Position numbers and translations under genes: made by a program
In this document: positions 8,029 through 16,169 of the stretch, in pieces
How the letters are laid out: each line of letters opens with the position of its first letter
Position numbering within the stretch: the stretch's first letter is position 1
Assembly: GCF_000720635.1 (NCBI RefSeq)
Contig: NZ_JOCF01000112.1
Location: 1-16,169, forward strand
Reading direction: 5' to 3'
DNA length: 16,169 bases
From: Streptomyces sp. NRRL WC-3742
Lineage (GTDB): Bacteria > Actinomycetota > Actinomycetes > Streptomycetales > Streptomycetaceae
Notes under the pieces: model-generated
What the model saw: the letters and a program-made list of their open reading frames with translations, nothing else
The model's database searches: none
What the model was told of the DNA's origin: nothing

Positions 8029-8080
8029 CGCACCCGCCGTCGTCCCAGTAAGGGTTCCCGCGCCCGACTCCACCTCTGTC

Positions 8081-8120
8081 GACCGCAGTTGAACACAGTT
8101 GAACGCAGTTGACCGCAGTT
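8081..8120. repeat. Four tandem 10-bp repeats upstream of the J-like gene
   Basis: GACCGCAGTT, GAACACAGTT, GAACGCAGTT and GACCGCAGTT follow each other without a gap. The first and fourth are identical, and the core CAGTTGA recurs. The 10-bp period is close to one helical turn, so all copies would face the same side of the DNA. The array ends 45 bp before the J-like start codon in a 161-bp non-coding gap. It is most likely a binding array or part of a promoter. I see no convincing -10/-35 pair next to it. Confidence 0.85.
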
Positions 8121-8165
8121 CGCCCAACGAAGCGCCCGCCGCCGTGAGGAGAGAGACCGCCCGTC

Positions 8166-8591
8166 ATGCCACTGCACGAACCGTCGCCGTACGAGATCCT
8201 GGGCATCCCGCTCACCGCCGGCGTACGCGAGATCAACCTCGCCGTCGGCCCGGCGATCAAAGCGGCCCGCCACACCCGGCAGCAGATCCAGGAAGCCGCC
8301 GCGCTGCTGCGCAACCCCGACAAGCGGCTGGAAGTCGACCTGCAGCAGCCCCTGCCGCCCGAACCCGTCGACCAGGCCGCCGAGTTGCTCGCACCCGCGC
8401 TCGCCGAGCCGCTGCTGGTCGTCGAACGCCCCGCCCAGCCGCCGGCCCCCGCACTGCTCGCCCTCCACCGCGCCGAACTCGCCGCCGACTTCGCCGAACC
8501 CGCCCCCGCCGGCGCCGAACCCGAACCACCCGTCCCCGCCCGCTACGCGGCCGACCTGTCCGTCCTGCCGCAGATCGAGGTACCGGAATGA
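8166..8591 (+). CDS. Degenerate J-domain-like protein lacking HPD
   Basis: The predicted protein has 141 residues. The first 60 follow the DnaJ pattern: SPYEILGIPLTAGVREINLA matches helix I and the start of helix II, and EAAALLRNPDKRLEVDL matches helix III and the closing DPEKRxxYD segment. The loop between helices II and III is shortened, and the HPD tripeptide that stimulates Hsp70 ATPase is absent. Residues about 65-141 are Pro/Ala/Glu-rich and probably disordered, with a short end segment YAADLSVLPQIEVPE. A purine-rich gaggaga lies about 13 bases before the ATG, further than usual; no other in-frame start exists nearby. The stop overlaps the start of the GrpE-like gene (ATGA), suggesting coupled translation. 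The assignment to the J fold rests on pattern matching and on the neighbours. It may dock the Hsp70 without activating it. Confidence 0.75.
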   Translation: MPLHEPSPYEILGIPLTAGVREINLAVGPAIKAARHTRQQIQEAAALLRNPDKRLEVDLQQPLPPEPVDQAAELLAPALAEPLLVVERPAQPPAPALLALHRAELAADFAEPAPAGAEPEPPVPARYAADLSVLPQIEVPE

Positions 8592-9313
8592 CCGAGGCAC
8601 CACCGACCGACGCCCTGCTCGAAGGCCGCGAGCCGCTCGAGATACCGCCCGGGATCGAGGGCGTCGACCTGGCCGAGCACTTCTCCCGGCTCCTCCTGCG
8701 CGCCTCGCTGCTGGACGGCAAAATGAAGCGGGCCGAGCGCGAGGCCAGGGAGGAGCAGCGCGAACTGCTGGGCGTGCTCGTGGAGGTGGACGACGCGCTC
8801 GCCGCCCTCTCCCTCGACCGCGAACTGGTGGCGCTCGGACGCGGGGACGGCATCGAGGCCACCCGGCGGCGGCTGCTGGGGCGGCTCGCCAAGGCCGAGG
8901 TGCGGCCCATGCGGCTGGAGGGCATGGCGGCGGACCCTCGGGTGACGGAGATCGTCGGCTCGGAGGTGCGGCCCGGGGTCGCGCCGGAGACGGTGGTGCG
9001 GACGGTCGTCACCGGGTTCTTCTGGAAGGACGAGGTGCTGCGCCGGGCCCAGGTGGTGGTGGCGGCTCCGGAGGCCGGCGTCGAGGCCGAAGTTGAGGCC
9101 GAAGTTGAGGCCGAGGTCGAAGTCGAGGTCGTGCCCGTCGTGGAGCCCGAGCCTGAGCACGTCGCGGAGGCCGAACCCGTCGTGGAGCTCGAGCTTGAGC
9201 CCGTCGCCGAGGCCGAGCCCGAAGCCGCGCCCGAGCAGCCCGCCGCCCCCGCGCGGCCGAAGCGGGCCCAGCCCCGGGCCCGCTCGCGGGCCGAGCGCAA
9301 GCACAAGAAGTAG
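8588..9313 (+). CDS. GrpE-like nucleotide-exchange factor with acidic tail
   Basis: The predicted protein has 241 residues. Residues about 26-84 form a charged helix or coiled coil (SRLLLRASLLDGKMKRAERE and on). Residues about 104-160 match the GrpE beta domain: MRLEGMAADPRVTEIVGSEV, then PETVVRTVVTGFFWKDEVLR and RAQVVVA, compared with the GrpE ending G-Y-x-L-x-D-R-V-L-R-x-A-x-V-V-V. GrpE dimers release ADP from Hsp70. Residues 164-216 are a run of Glu-Val/Glu-Ala/Glu-Pro repeats, followed by a basic end RPKRAQPRARSRAERKHKK; typical GrpE proteins end soon after the beta domain. The start is ATG 8588, with gagg 7 bases upstream, overlapping the stop of the J-like gene. The Hsp70 gene follows after 30 bp. 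The short N-terminal helix differs from housekeeping GrpE, so this is a dedicated paralogue. Confidence 0.82.
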   Translation: MTEAPPTDALLEGREPLEIPPGIEGVDLAEHFSRLLLRASLLDGKMKRAEREAREEQRELLGVLVEVDDALAALSLDRELVALGRGDGIEATRRRLLGRLAKAEVRPMRLEGMAADPRVTEIVGSEVRPGVAPETVVRTVVTGFFWKDEVLRRAQVVVAAPEAGVEAEVEAEVEAEVEVEVVPVVEPEPEHVAEAEPVVELELEPVAEAEPEAAPEQPAAPARPKRAQPRARSRAERKHKK

Positions 9314-9343
9314 CCGGACCACGAGGGGCAAGAGGGGAACGAC

Positions 9344-11910
<2,567 letters not shown>

Positions 11911-11914
<4 letters not shown>

Positions 11915-12195
11915 GCGAGGTCGTCGTCGAGCCGAACGGGACCGTCGAGCCGGTCGAGGTGTCCTGCCCGGGCTGCCGGGTGCCGCTCGCCCCGCCGTCG
12001 CTGCGCTGCCCCTCCTGCGGGGAGGACCTGACGGCGCTGGTGCGGCTGCGTTACTCCGGACGGATGGACTACAACGCGGCCCTGGAGGCGCTGCGAGCGG
12101 GGGAGGCTTCCGAGGCGAGGGTGCTGCTGCGCCGGGCCCTGGCGGCCGAGCCGGGGCTCGCACCCGCGCGGTCGCTGCTGGCGGCGCTGGGCTGA
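11911..12195 (+). CDS. Small zinc-ribbon/TPR-like protein
   Basis: The predicted protein has 94 residues. A zinc ribbon is formed by Cys19-x2-Cys22 and Cys33-x2-Cys36 (CPGC...CPSC). Residues 54-94 contain a helical pair of TPR type: YNAALEALRAGEASEARVLL then RRALAAEPGLAPARSLLAAL. Its ATG overlaps the TGA of the Hsp70 gene, and ggaggagg lies 11 bases upstream, so it is almost certainly translated with Hsp70. The ribbon resembles those inside the Hsp70 and the TPR segment resembles the large TPR protein, so it may bridge the two. It is the last gene of the module on this strand; the gap downstream leads to an unrelated chaplin gene. No catalytic motif is seen. Confidence 0.8.
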
Positions 12196-12235
12196 GTCGC
12201 CGACGGCGCGGCCGGTGGTGCGGCGCGGGGGCGGC

Positions 12236-12276
12236 CGGCGGGCAGGGCGGACGGGGGCGGGGCGACACGCCCGCCG
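12236..12276 (+). terminator. Possible weak terminator after the chaperone genes
   Basis: An 8-bp inverted repeat (cggcgggc / gcccgccg) encloses a G-rich 25-nt loop, 40 bp after the last gene of the module. The loop is long and there is no T tract. It could equally be chance in such GC-rich DNA. Confidence 0.3.
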
Positions 12277-12312
12277 TTCGCCCAATCCCGGCGTGGCGCG
12301 CAGGCCGTCCGC

Positions 12313-12342
12313 TGTGATCGGGGGCGAGTGTGATCGTCACAC
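12313..12342 (+). promoter_or_regulatory. Palindrome and repeated TGTGATCG before the chaplin gene
   Basis: GTGTGATCGTCACAC (12328-12342) has perfect 6-bp arms around TCG. TGTGATCG also occurs at 12313-12320, exactly 16 bp upstream of its copy in the palindrome. The site lies 33 bp before the chaplin start codon, in a promoter-like position. The TGTGA/TCACA arms recall Crp/GntR-type operators, but the 3-bp centre does not fit Crp. I do not see the CGTAAC-N16-CGTTGA pattern known for sigma BldN chaplin promoters. Confidence 0.5.
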
Positions 12343-12374
12343 GGATTCTCGCCACCCTCACAAGGAGTGACGCA

Positions 12375-12611
12375 ATGCGTATTCGCACGACCCTCGCCGC
12401 CACCGCCGTCGCCGCGGTGTGCGTCCTCGCCGGGGCCGGTACCGCCGCCGCCGACGCGACCGCCAACGGCATCGCCTTCGGCTCGCCCGGTGTCCTGTCC
12501 GGCAACCAGATTCAGATCCCGATCCACATCCCGATCAACATCTGCGGGAACACCGTCAACGTGATCGGCGCTCTGAACCCGGCGTTCGGCAACACCTGCA
12601 TCAACGCCTGA
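12375..12611 (+). CDS. Short chaplin (hydrophobic aerial-hypha protein)
   Basis: The predicted protein has 78 residues. Residues 1 to about 27 are a Sec signal peptide (MRIRTTLAATAVAAVCVLAG, cleavage near TAAA-DA). The mature ~50 residues are one chaplin domain: GSPGVLSGNQIQIPIHIPIN followed by ICGNTVNVIGALNPAFGNTC, with the two conserved cysteines Cys57 and Cys75. Short chaplins are secreted, self-assemble into amyloid-like fibrils at the air-water interface and coat aerial hyphae and spores. There is no LPXTG sorting signal, so it is a short rather than wall-anchored form. The ATG at 12375 has an aaggag site 7 bases upstream; an earlier in-frame GTG at 12330 would overlap the promoter palindrome. 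The gene seems to stand alone, with a terminator behind it. Confidence 0.93.
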   Translation: MRIRTTLAATAVAAVCVLAGAGTAAADATANGIAFGSPGVLSGNQIQIPIHIPINICGNTVNVIGALNPAFGNTCINA

Positions 12612-12617
12612 CCCCGC

Positions 12618-12659
12618 GCGCCGGGGCCGTCCGTCGAACCAGGCGGGCGGCCCCGGCGC
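12618..12659 (+). terminator. Hairpin terminator after the chaplin gene
   Basis: A 16-bp stem (gcgccggggccgtccg paired with cgggcggccccggcgc, one G-U pair in RNA) encloses a 10-nt loop, starting 7 bases after the stop codon. It should isolate the highly expressed chaplin mRNA from the acyl ligase gene. Confidence 0.75.
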
Positions 12660-12752
12660 CGTGTCCGCACCCCTGTTCGGGGGTGGCGGCCGACGGTCCG
12701 GAACGCGACCATGGTCACTCCGTCCCCGCGCCGCCGAAGGAGCCCCACCACA

Positions 12753-14375
12753 GTGCCGACCATGCGCAGCTACTCCTCCGGAGTCTCGGACGCCCCCCTG
12801 CTCGGCGACACCATCGGGGAGAACCTCGACCGGGCGGTGCGCGCCTTCCCCGAGCGCGACGCCCTGGTCGACCGCCCCACCGCCCGCCGCTGGACGTACG
12901 CCCAGCTCGGCGCCGACGTGGACGCGCTGGCCCTCGGGCTGCTGGAGCTGGGCATCGCCAAGGGCGACCGCGTCGGCATCTGGGCCCCCAACTGCGCCGA
13001 GTGGACGCTCACCCAGTACGCCACCGCCAAGCTCGGCGCGATCCTCGTGAACGTCAACCCGGCCTACCGCTCGCACGAGTTGGAGTACGTGCTGAAGCAG
13101 TCCGGCATCCGGCTGCTGGTCGCCGCCGAGCGCTTCAGGACCTCCGACTACGCGGCGATGATCGAGGAAGTCCGGCCCCGCTGCCCCGCGTTGGAACGGG
13201 TGCTGCTGATCGGCCACCCCGAGTGGGAGGCCGTGACCGCCGCCGGACGCCTGGCCGACCGGGCCCGACTCGCCGAGCGGGAGGCGGAGTTGGCGCCGGA
13301 CGACCCGATCAACATCCAGTACACCTCCGGCACCACCGGCTTCTCCAAGGGTGCGACCCTCTCGCACCACAACATCCTCAACAACGGCTACTTCGTCGGC
13401 GAACTCCTCGACTACACCGAGCAGGACCGCATCTGCGTCCCCGTGCCCTTCTACCACTGCTTCGGCATGGTGATGGGCAACCTCGCCGCCACCTCCCACG
13501 GCGCCTGCACCGTCATCCCCGCCCCCGCCTTCGAACCCGGCGCCACCCTCGCCGCCGTCGCCGCCGAACGCTGCACCTCGCTGTACGGCGTGCCGACGAT
13601 GTTCATCGCCGAACTCGCCGACCCCGACTTCGAGCGCTACGACCTCACCAGCCTGCGCACCGGCATCATGGCCGGCTCGCCCTGCCCGACCGAGGTCATG
13701 AAGGAGGTCATCGGGCGGATGGGCATGACCGAGGTGTCCATCTGCTACGGCATGACCGAGACCTCGCCCGTCTCCACCCAGACCCGCACCGACGACTCCG
13801 TGGAGCGCCGCGTCTCCACCGTCGGCCGCGTCGGACCGCATCTGGAGGTCAAGGTCGTCGACCCGGCCACCGGCCGCACCGTCCCGCGCGGCGAGCCCGG
13901 CGAACTGTGCACCCGCGGCTACTCCGTCATGCTCGGCTACTGGGGCGAGCCCGAGCGCACCGCCGAGGCCGTCGACGCCGCCCGCTGGATGCACACCGGC
14001 GACCTCGCCGTCATGGACGAGGACGGCTACCTCGCCATCACCGGCCGCATCAAGGACATGGTCATCCGCGGCGGCGAGAACCTCTACCCCCGCGAGATCG
14101 AGGAGTTCCTCCACGCCCACCCCGACATCCTCGACGTCCAGGTGATCGGCGTCCCCGACCCCAAGTACGGCGAGGAGCTGATGGCCTGGATCAGGATGCG
14201 CGAGGGCGCCGACCCACTCACCGCCGAGGACGTGCGCGCCTACTGCACCGGCCGGCTCGCCCACTTCAAGATCCCGCGCTACGTCCACATCGTCGACGAG
14301 TTCCCGATGACCGTCACCGGCAAGATCCGCAAGGTCCAGATGCGCGAGGAGTCCGCCCGCCTGCTGGGCCTCTGA
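12753..14375 (+). CDS. AMP-dependent acyl-CoA synthetase (FadD/ACSF2-like)
   Basis: The predicted protein has 540 residues from GTG 12753, which has an aaggag site 10 bases upstream. ATG codons at 12711 and 12762 are also in frame but are placed less well. It belongs to the ANL adenylate-forming family: the P-loop-like [18 protein letters not shown] is near residue 189, YGMTETSPV carries the adenine/Mg motif, [18 protein letters not shown] is the hinge region, [16 protein letters not shown] follows, and the catalytic Lys524 lies in TVTGKIRK. These enzymes join a carboxylate, usually a fatty acid, to CoA through an acyl-AMP intermediate in the cytoplasm. [17 protein letters not shown] is typical of the medium/long-chain FadD-ACSF2 branch. 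The full length and all core motifs indicate an active enzyme. Chain length cannot be told from sequence alone. It appears monocistronic. Confidence 0.92.
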   Translation: MPTMRSYSSGVSDAPLLGDTIGENLDRAVRAFPERDALVDRPTARRWTYAQLGADVDALALGLLELGIAKGDRVGIWAPNCAEWTLTQYATAKLGAILVNVNPAYRSHELEYVLKQSGIRLLVAAERFRTSDYAAMIEEVRPRCPALERVLLIGHPEWEAVTAAGRLADRARLAEREAELAPDDPINIQYTSGTTGFSKGATLSHHNILNNGYFVGELLDYTEQDRICVPVPFYHCFGMVMGNLAATSHGACTVIPAPAFEPGATLAAVAAERCTSLYGVPTMFIAELADPDFERYDLTSLRTGIMAGSPCPTEVMKEVIGRMGMTEVSICYGMTETSPVSTQTRTDDSVERRVSTVGRVGPHLEVKVVDPATGRTVPRGEPGELCTRGYSVMLGYWGEPERTAEAVDAARWMHTGDLAVMDEDGYLAITGRIKDMVIRGGENLYPREIEEFLHAHPDILDVQVIGVPDPKYGEELMAWIRMREGADPLTAEDVRAYCTGRLAHFKIPRYVHIVDEFPMTVTGKIRKVQMREESARLLGL

Positions 14376-14390
14376 CCCCCCCACACATGA

Positions 14391-14423
14391 ACGGCCGGCG
14401 AGGGCTGCTGCCCCGCCAGCCGT
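14391..14423. terminator. Hairpin between convergent genes
   Basis: An imperfect stem (acggccggcg... / ...cgccagccgt, with one mismatch and one bulged base) and the loop tgct fill the 60-bp gap between the convergent acyl ligase and yccF genes. It may terminate both. Confidence 0.5.
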
Positions 14424-14435
14424 CGTCTCCTGCTC

Positions 14436-14840
14436 CTAGTACCGGGCGCCCCACGCCTGGTCGGTGTCGACGATCTCCTTGCCGAGCGGCGCCAGGGAGA
14501 GCGGCACCATCTTGAGGTTGGCCCACCCGAAGGGGATGCCGATGATCGACAGGAACAGCGGAATGCTGGTGAGGATGTGCCCCAGCGCCAGCCACCACCC
14601 GGCGAACACGAACCAGATCACGTTCCCGACGCACGACCCGGCCCCGGCGTCCCGCCGCTCCACCGTCGTCCGCCCGAACGGCCACAGTATGAACCCGGCG
14701 ATCCGGAACGAGGCGATGCCGAACGGGATCGTCACGATCAGCACGCAGCAGATGAGCCCGGCGAGCACGTAGGCCAGGGCCATCCAGATGCCGCAGAAGA
14801 GCAGCCAGATGATGTTGAGGATGAACTGGAGCGGCTTCAT
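14436..14840 (-). CDS. yccF: YccF family inner-membrane protein
   Basis: The predicted protein has 134 residues and is made of two similar halves. Each half has a hydrophobic segment beginning N-x-I-W and ending in an IPFG motif: ILNIIWLLFCGIWMALAYVL ... TIPFGIASFRIAGF, and VGNVIWFVFAGWWLALGHIL ... GIPFGWANLKM. This duplicated pattern is typical of the YccF (DUF307) family of small membrane proteins, whose function is poorly known. About four membrane segments are expected. A gaaggta site lies about 8 bases before the ATG. It is divergent from the VanZ-like gene, and the 188-bp gap between them should hold both promoters. There is no sign of damage. Confidence 0.92.
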   Translation of the reverse strand: MKPLQFILNIIWLLFCGIWMALAYVLAGLICCVLIVTIPFGIASFRIAGFILWPFGRTTVERRDAGAGSCVGNVIWFVFAGWWLALGHILTSIPLFLSIIGIPFGWANLKMVPLSLAPLGKEIVDTDQAWGARY

Positions 14841-15028
14841 GGTCCGTACCTTCTCATGCTTCCCGAGGTCACTGCTACGCCCGTGGAATGCCCGTCGGCG
14901 CCTTCCGCTACGCCCCTAGGGGACGGATCCGGGGGGAGAGTCGGGGGCGTCGGTTTGGAACGGGTCGTGTGCGTCTGTTTGACTGTCGGACCGTTCCGTT
15001 CCGTCAACTCTCCTGACTGGAATCCCAG
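14841..15028. promoter_or_regulatory. Divergent promoter region, yccF and vanZ-like gene
   Basis: This 188-bp gap holds a 7-bp inverted repeat, GGAACGG (14957-14963) and CCGTTCC (14991-14997). It also holds a TTGACT that could be a -35 (14979-14984) and three tandem 5-mers, ccgtt-ccgtt-ccgtc (14991-15005). GGAAC followed at 15 bp by GTT is reminiscent of ECF sigma promoters, but the spacing is short. No -10 is convincing, so start sites cannot be assigned. Confidence 0.3.
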
Positions 15029-16069
15029 ATGACAGAAGCCGCCCTCAACGGCACCCCCCTCCTGTTCCCGGTCTTCGGCGTCCTCGGGGTACTGCTCGGG
15101 GCCGGCGCCTGGTGGTGGGCCCGGCGGAGCGGGCGGCCGGCGGCCGTCGCGGTGCTGTGGGCGGTGAGCCTGGCCGGGGAGGCGGCGGTGACGCTCACGC
15201 CCGTGCGGTCCGGCTACTCCGGGACGCCGTACTGCGCGATCGGCTCGTCCGTCTGGTCCGACCTGACGGGCCAGCAGGGGCTGATGAACATCGCGCTGTT
15301 CGCGCCGCCCGCGTTCCTGACCGTCCTGCTCTTCCGGCGGCCGCTGACCGGGCTGGCGGGTCTGGTCGTGCTGTTGGGCGTCACCGAGGTCGCGCAGACG
15401 CTGCTGGGCACGGGGCGGGCCTGCGACGCCGCCGACTTCCTCGACAACGCGGCCGGGGCGCTGACCGGCACCCTGCTCGGGGTGGGATGGCTGCTGCTGC
15501 GCGGGCGCCGCCCCGGGAGGACGTTGCGGGACCTGCGGCACGGGCTGCTGGTCGGCGGCCTCGGGCTGGGGGCGGTCGGCCTCGTCCTCGTCCTCGGCAT
15601 CCGCATCGACCGGGGGGACCCGGGCTTCCACGCCCCGCCGTCCGAGGACATCGTGCGGGCCCAGGAGGTCGCGGACGGGCTGTTCGGACCGAACACCCGG
15701 GTGAGCGCGACGAGGACCGGACCCGAGGCGGCCGACGCGCCCCCGGTCACGTCCGTCACCACCGATCGCGGCACCTTCCGCATCGACGCGTCCACCGGGA
15801 GCCTGCTCTCCGCCGCCGCGGACGGCGCCGTGACGGGGTTCGTCCTCCCGCCCGAGCAGGTCGTCGCGGCGGGCGCGGACTTCGCCCAGATCTGGTTCGG
15901 CGACCGCATCACGGGCCTCACCCCGACCGTCACCCCCCTGCCCGTCAGCGACACCGCCCGCACCCTCACCTACCACCGCCCCGCCGGTCCGGGCCGGCCG
16001 CCGCTGACCCTCACGGTCACCGTCTCCGGCACCGGCCACCTGCTCTCGGCCGACACCCAGGCCCGGTAA
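15029..16069 (+). CDS. VanZ-like membrane protein with external C-terminal domain
   Basis: The predicted protein has 346 residues. Six membrane helices can be placed in residues ~10-195. The third and fourth carry the VanZ signature: MNIALFAPPAF, then GVTEVAQTLLGTGRACDAAD and FLDNAAGALTGTLLG. Basic loops (ARRSGR, FRRP, RGRRPGRTLR) after helices 1, 3 and 5 put the N-terminus and the last ~150 residues outside the cell. The outer domain (about 197-346) contains TTDRGTFRIDASTGSLLSAA and LTVTVSGTGHLLSADTQAR, a repeated beta motif ending in G-x-LLSA. VanZ itself is linked to low-level teicoplanin resistance, but most actinobacterial homologues have unknown function. The start at ATG 15029 has only a weak site (ctgga). 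There is no resistance gene nearby, so I do not infer antibiotic resistance. Confidence 0.85.
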   Translation: MTEAALNGTPLLFPVFGVLGVLLGAGAWWWARRSGRPAAVAVLWAVSLAGEAAVTLTPVRSGYSGTPYCAIGSSVWSDLTGQQGLMNIALFAPPAFLTVLLFRRPLTGLAGLVVLLGVTEVAQTLLGTGRACDAADFLDNAAGALTGTLLGVGWLLLRGRRPGRTLRDLRHGLLVGGLGLGAVGLVLVLGIRIDRGDPGFHAPPSEDIVRAQEVADGLFGPNTRVSATRTGPEAADAPPVTSVTTDRGTFRIDASTGSLLSAAADGAVTGFVLPPEQVVAAGADFAQIWFGDRITGLTPTVTPLPVSDTARTLTYHRPAGPGRPPLTLTVTVSGTGHLLSADTQAR

Positions 16070-16076
16070 CCACCCC

Positions 16077-16169
16077 GCTCGGCGCTTCGCTCGGCGCTTC
16101 GCTCGGCGCTTCGCTCGGCGCTTCGCTCGGCGCTTCGCTCGGCGCTTCGCTCGGCGCTTCGCTCGGCGC
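16077..16169. repeat. 12-bp minisatellite running off the window
   Basis: The unit gctcggcgcttc is repeated perfectly 7.75 times from 16077 to the last base, starting 7 bp after the stop codon of the VanZ-like gene. Each unit contains gcgcttcgc, a short self-complementary stretch, so the transcript could fold into serial small hairpins. The period is a multiple of three, but no start codon in the window makes it a gene. Its true length is unknown. Confidence 0.95.

Noticed and set aside
8081..8120. CRISPR-like array
   Set aside because: Repeats are contiguous 10-mers with no spacers, and there are no cas genes. The same holds for the arrays at 1814-1892 and 16077-16169.
3889..8127. A 1412-codon open frame antisense to the TPR gene
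   Set aside because: The composition is a Gly/Val/Ala-rich shadow caused by extreme third-position GC on the other strand; it has no domain or ribosome site.
15029..16069. Glycopeptide resistance gene vanZ
   Set aside because: Only family-level similarity is visible, no vanHAX or regulator is present, and most actinobacterial VanZ-like proteins are of unknown role.

Overview
The window is very GC-rich, with strong third-position G/C bias. It carries a small chaplin gene, a Cu(I)-type P-ATPase end, an AMP-dependent acyl ligase and many GTG starts. This points to a Streptomyces-like actinomycete (Streptomyces, Kitasatospora or a close relative). I see no rRNA, tRNA, CRISPR array, transposase or phage gene.

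Layout. (1) 1-900: the 3' end of a copper-type P1B ATPase gene, a strong bidirectional hairpin, and a convergent ArsR-like winged-helix regulator gene. (2) 916-1821: a small S41-type peptidase gene, divergent from the regulator. The two share an imperfect palindrome and a promoter that appears to give a leaderless mRNA. A 17-bp-period palindromic tandem repeat follows. (3) 1903-12195: the centre of interest. A minus-strand Ser/Thr kinase with a propeller-like tail diverges from a plus-strand set of five genes. These encode a ~1360-residue membrane-anchored TPR protein with an internal zinc ribbon, a degenerate J-domain protein without HPD, a GrpE-like protein, an Hsp70 with four zinc ribbons between its ATPase and substrate-binding domains, and a 94-residue zinc-ribbon/TPR protein. 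(4) 12375-14375: a chaplin gene and an acyl-CoA synthetase-like gene. (5) 14436-16069: yccF and a VanZ-like membrane protein gene, divergent from each other. (6) 16077-16169: a 12-bp minisatellite that runs off the window.

How the central genes may work together. The four genes from 8166 to 12195 read as a divergent DnaJ-GrpE-DnaK set. It keeps the ATPase residues of Hsp70 and the beta domain of GrpE, but it has lost the HPD of the J protein and rebuilt the Hsp70 interdomain linker. Zinc ribbons recur in three of the six proteins and TPR-like helices in two. Two gene junctions are ATGA overlaps, which suggests coupled translation of J-like/GrpE-like and of Hsp70/zinc-ribbon protein. I infer a kinase-linked, membrane-associated chaperone-like signalling or remodelling complex. 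I know of no characterised system with exactly this composition, but I cannot search. Distinctive short repeat arrays stand in the kinase/TPR promoter region and in front of the J-like gene.

No gene-free stretch exceeds 300 bases. The larger gaps (3706-3930, 8005-8165, 12196-12374 and 14841-15028) are described as regulatory features.
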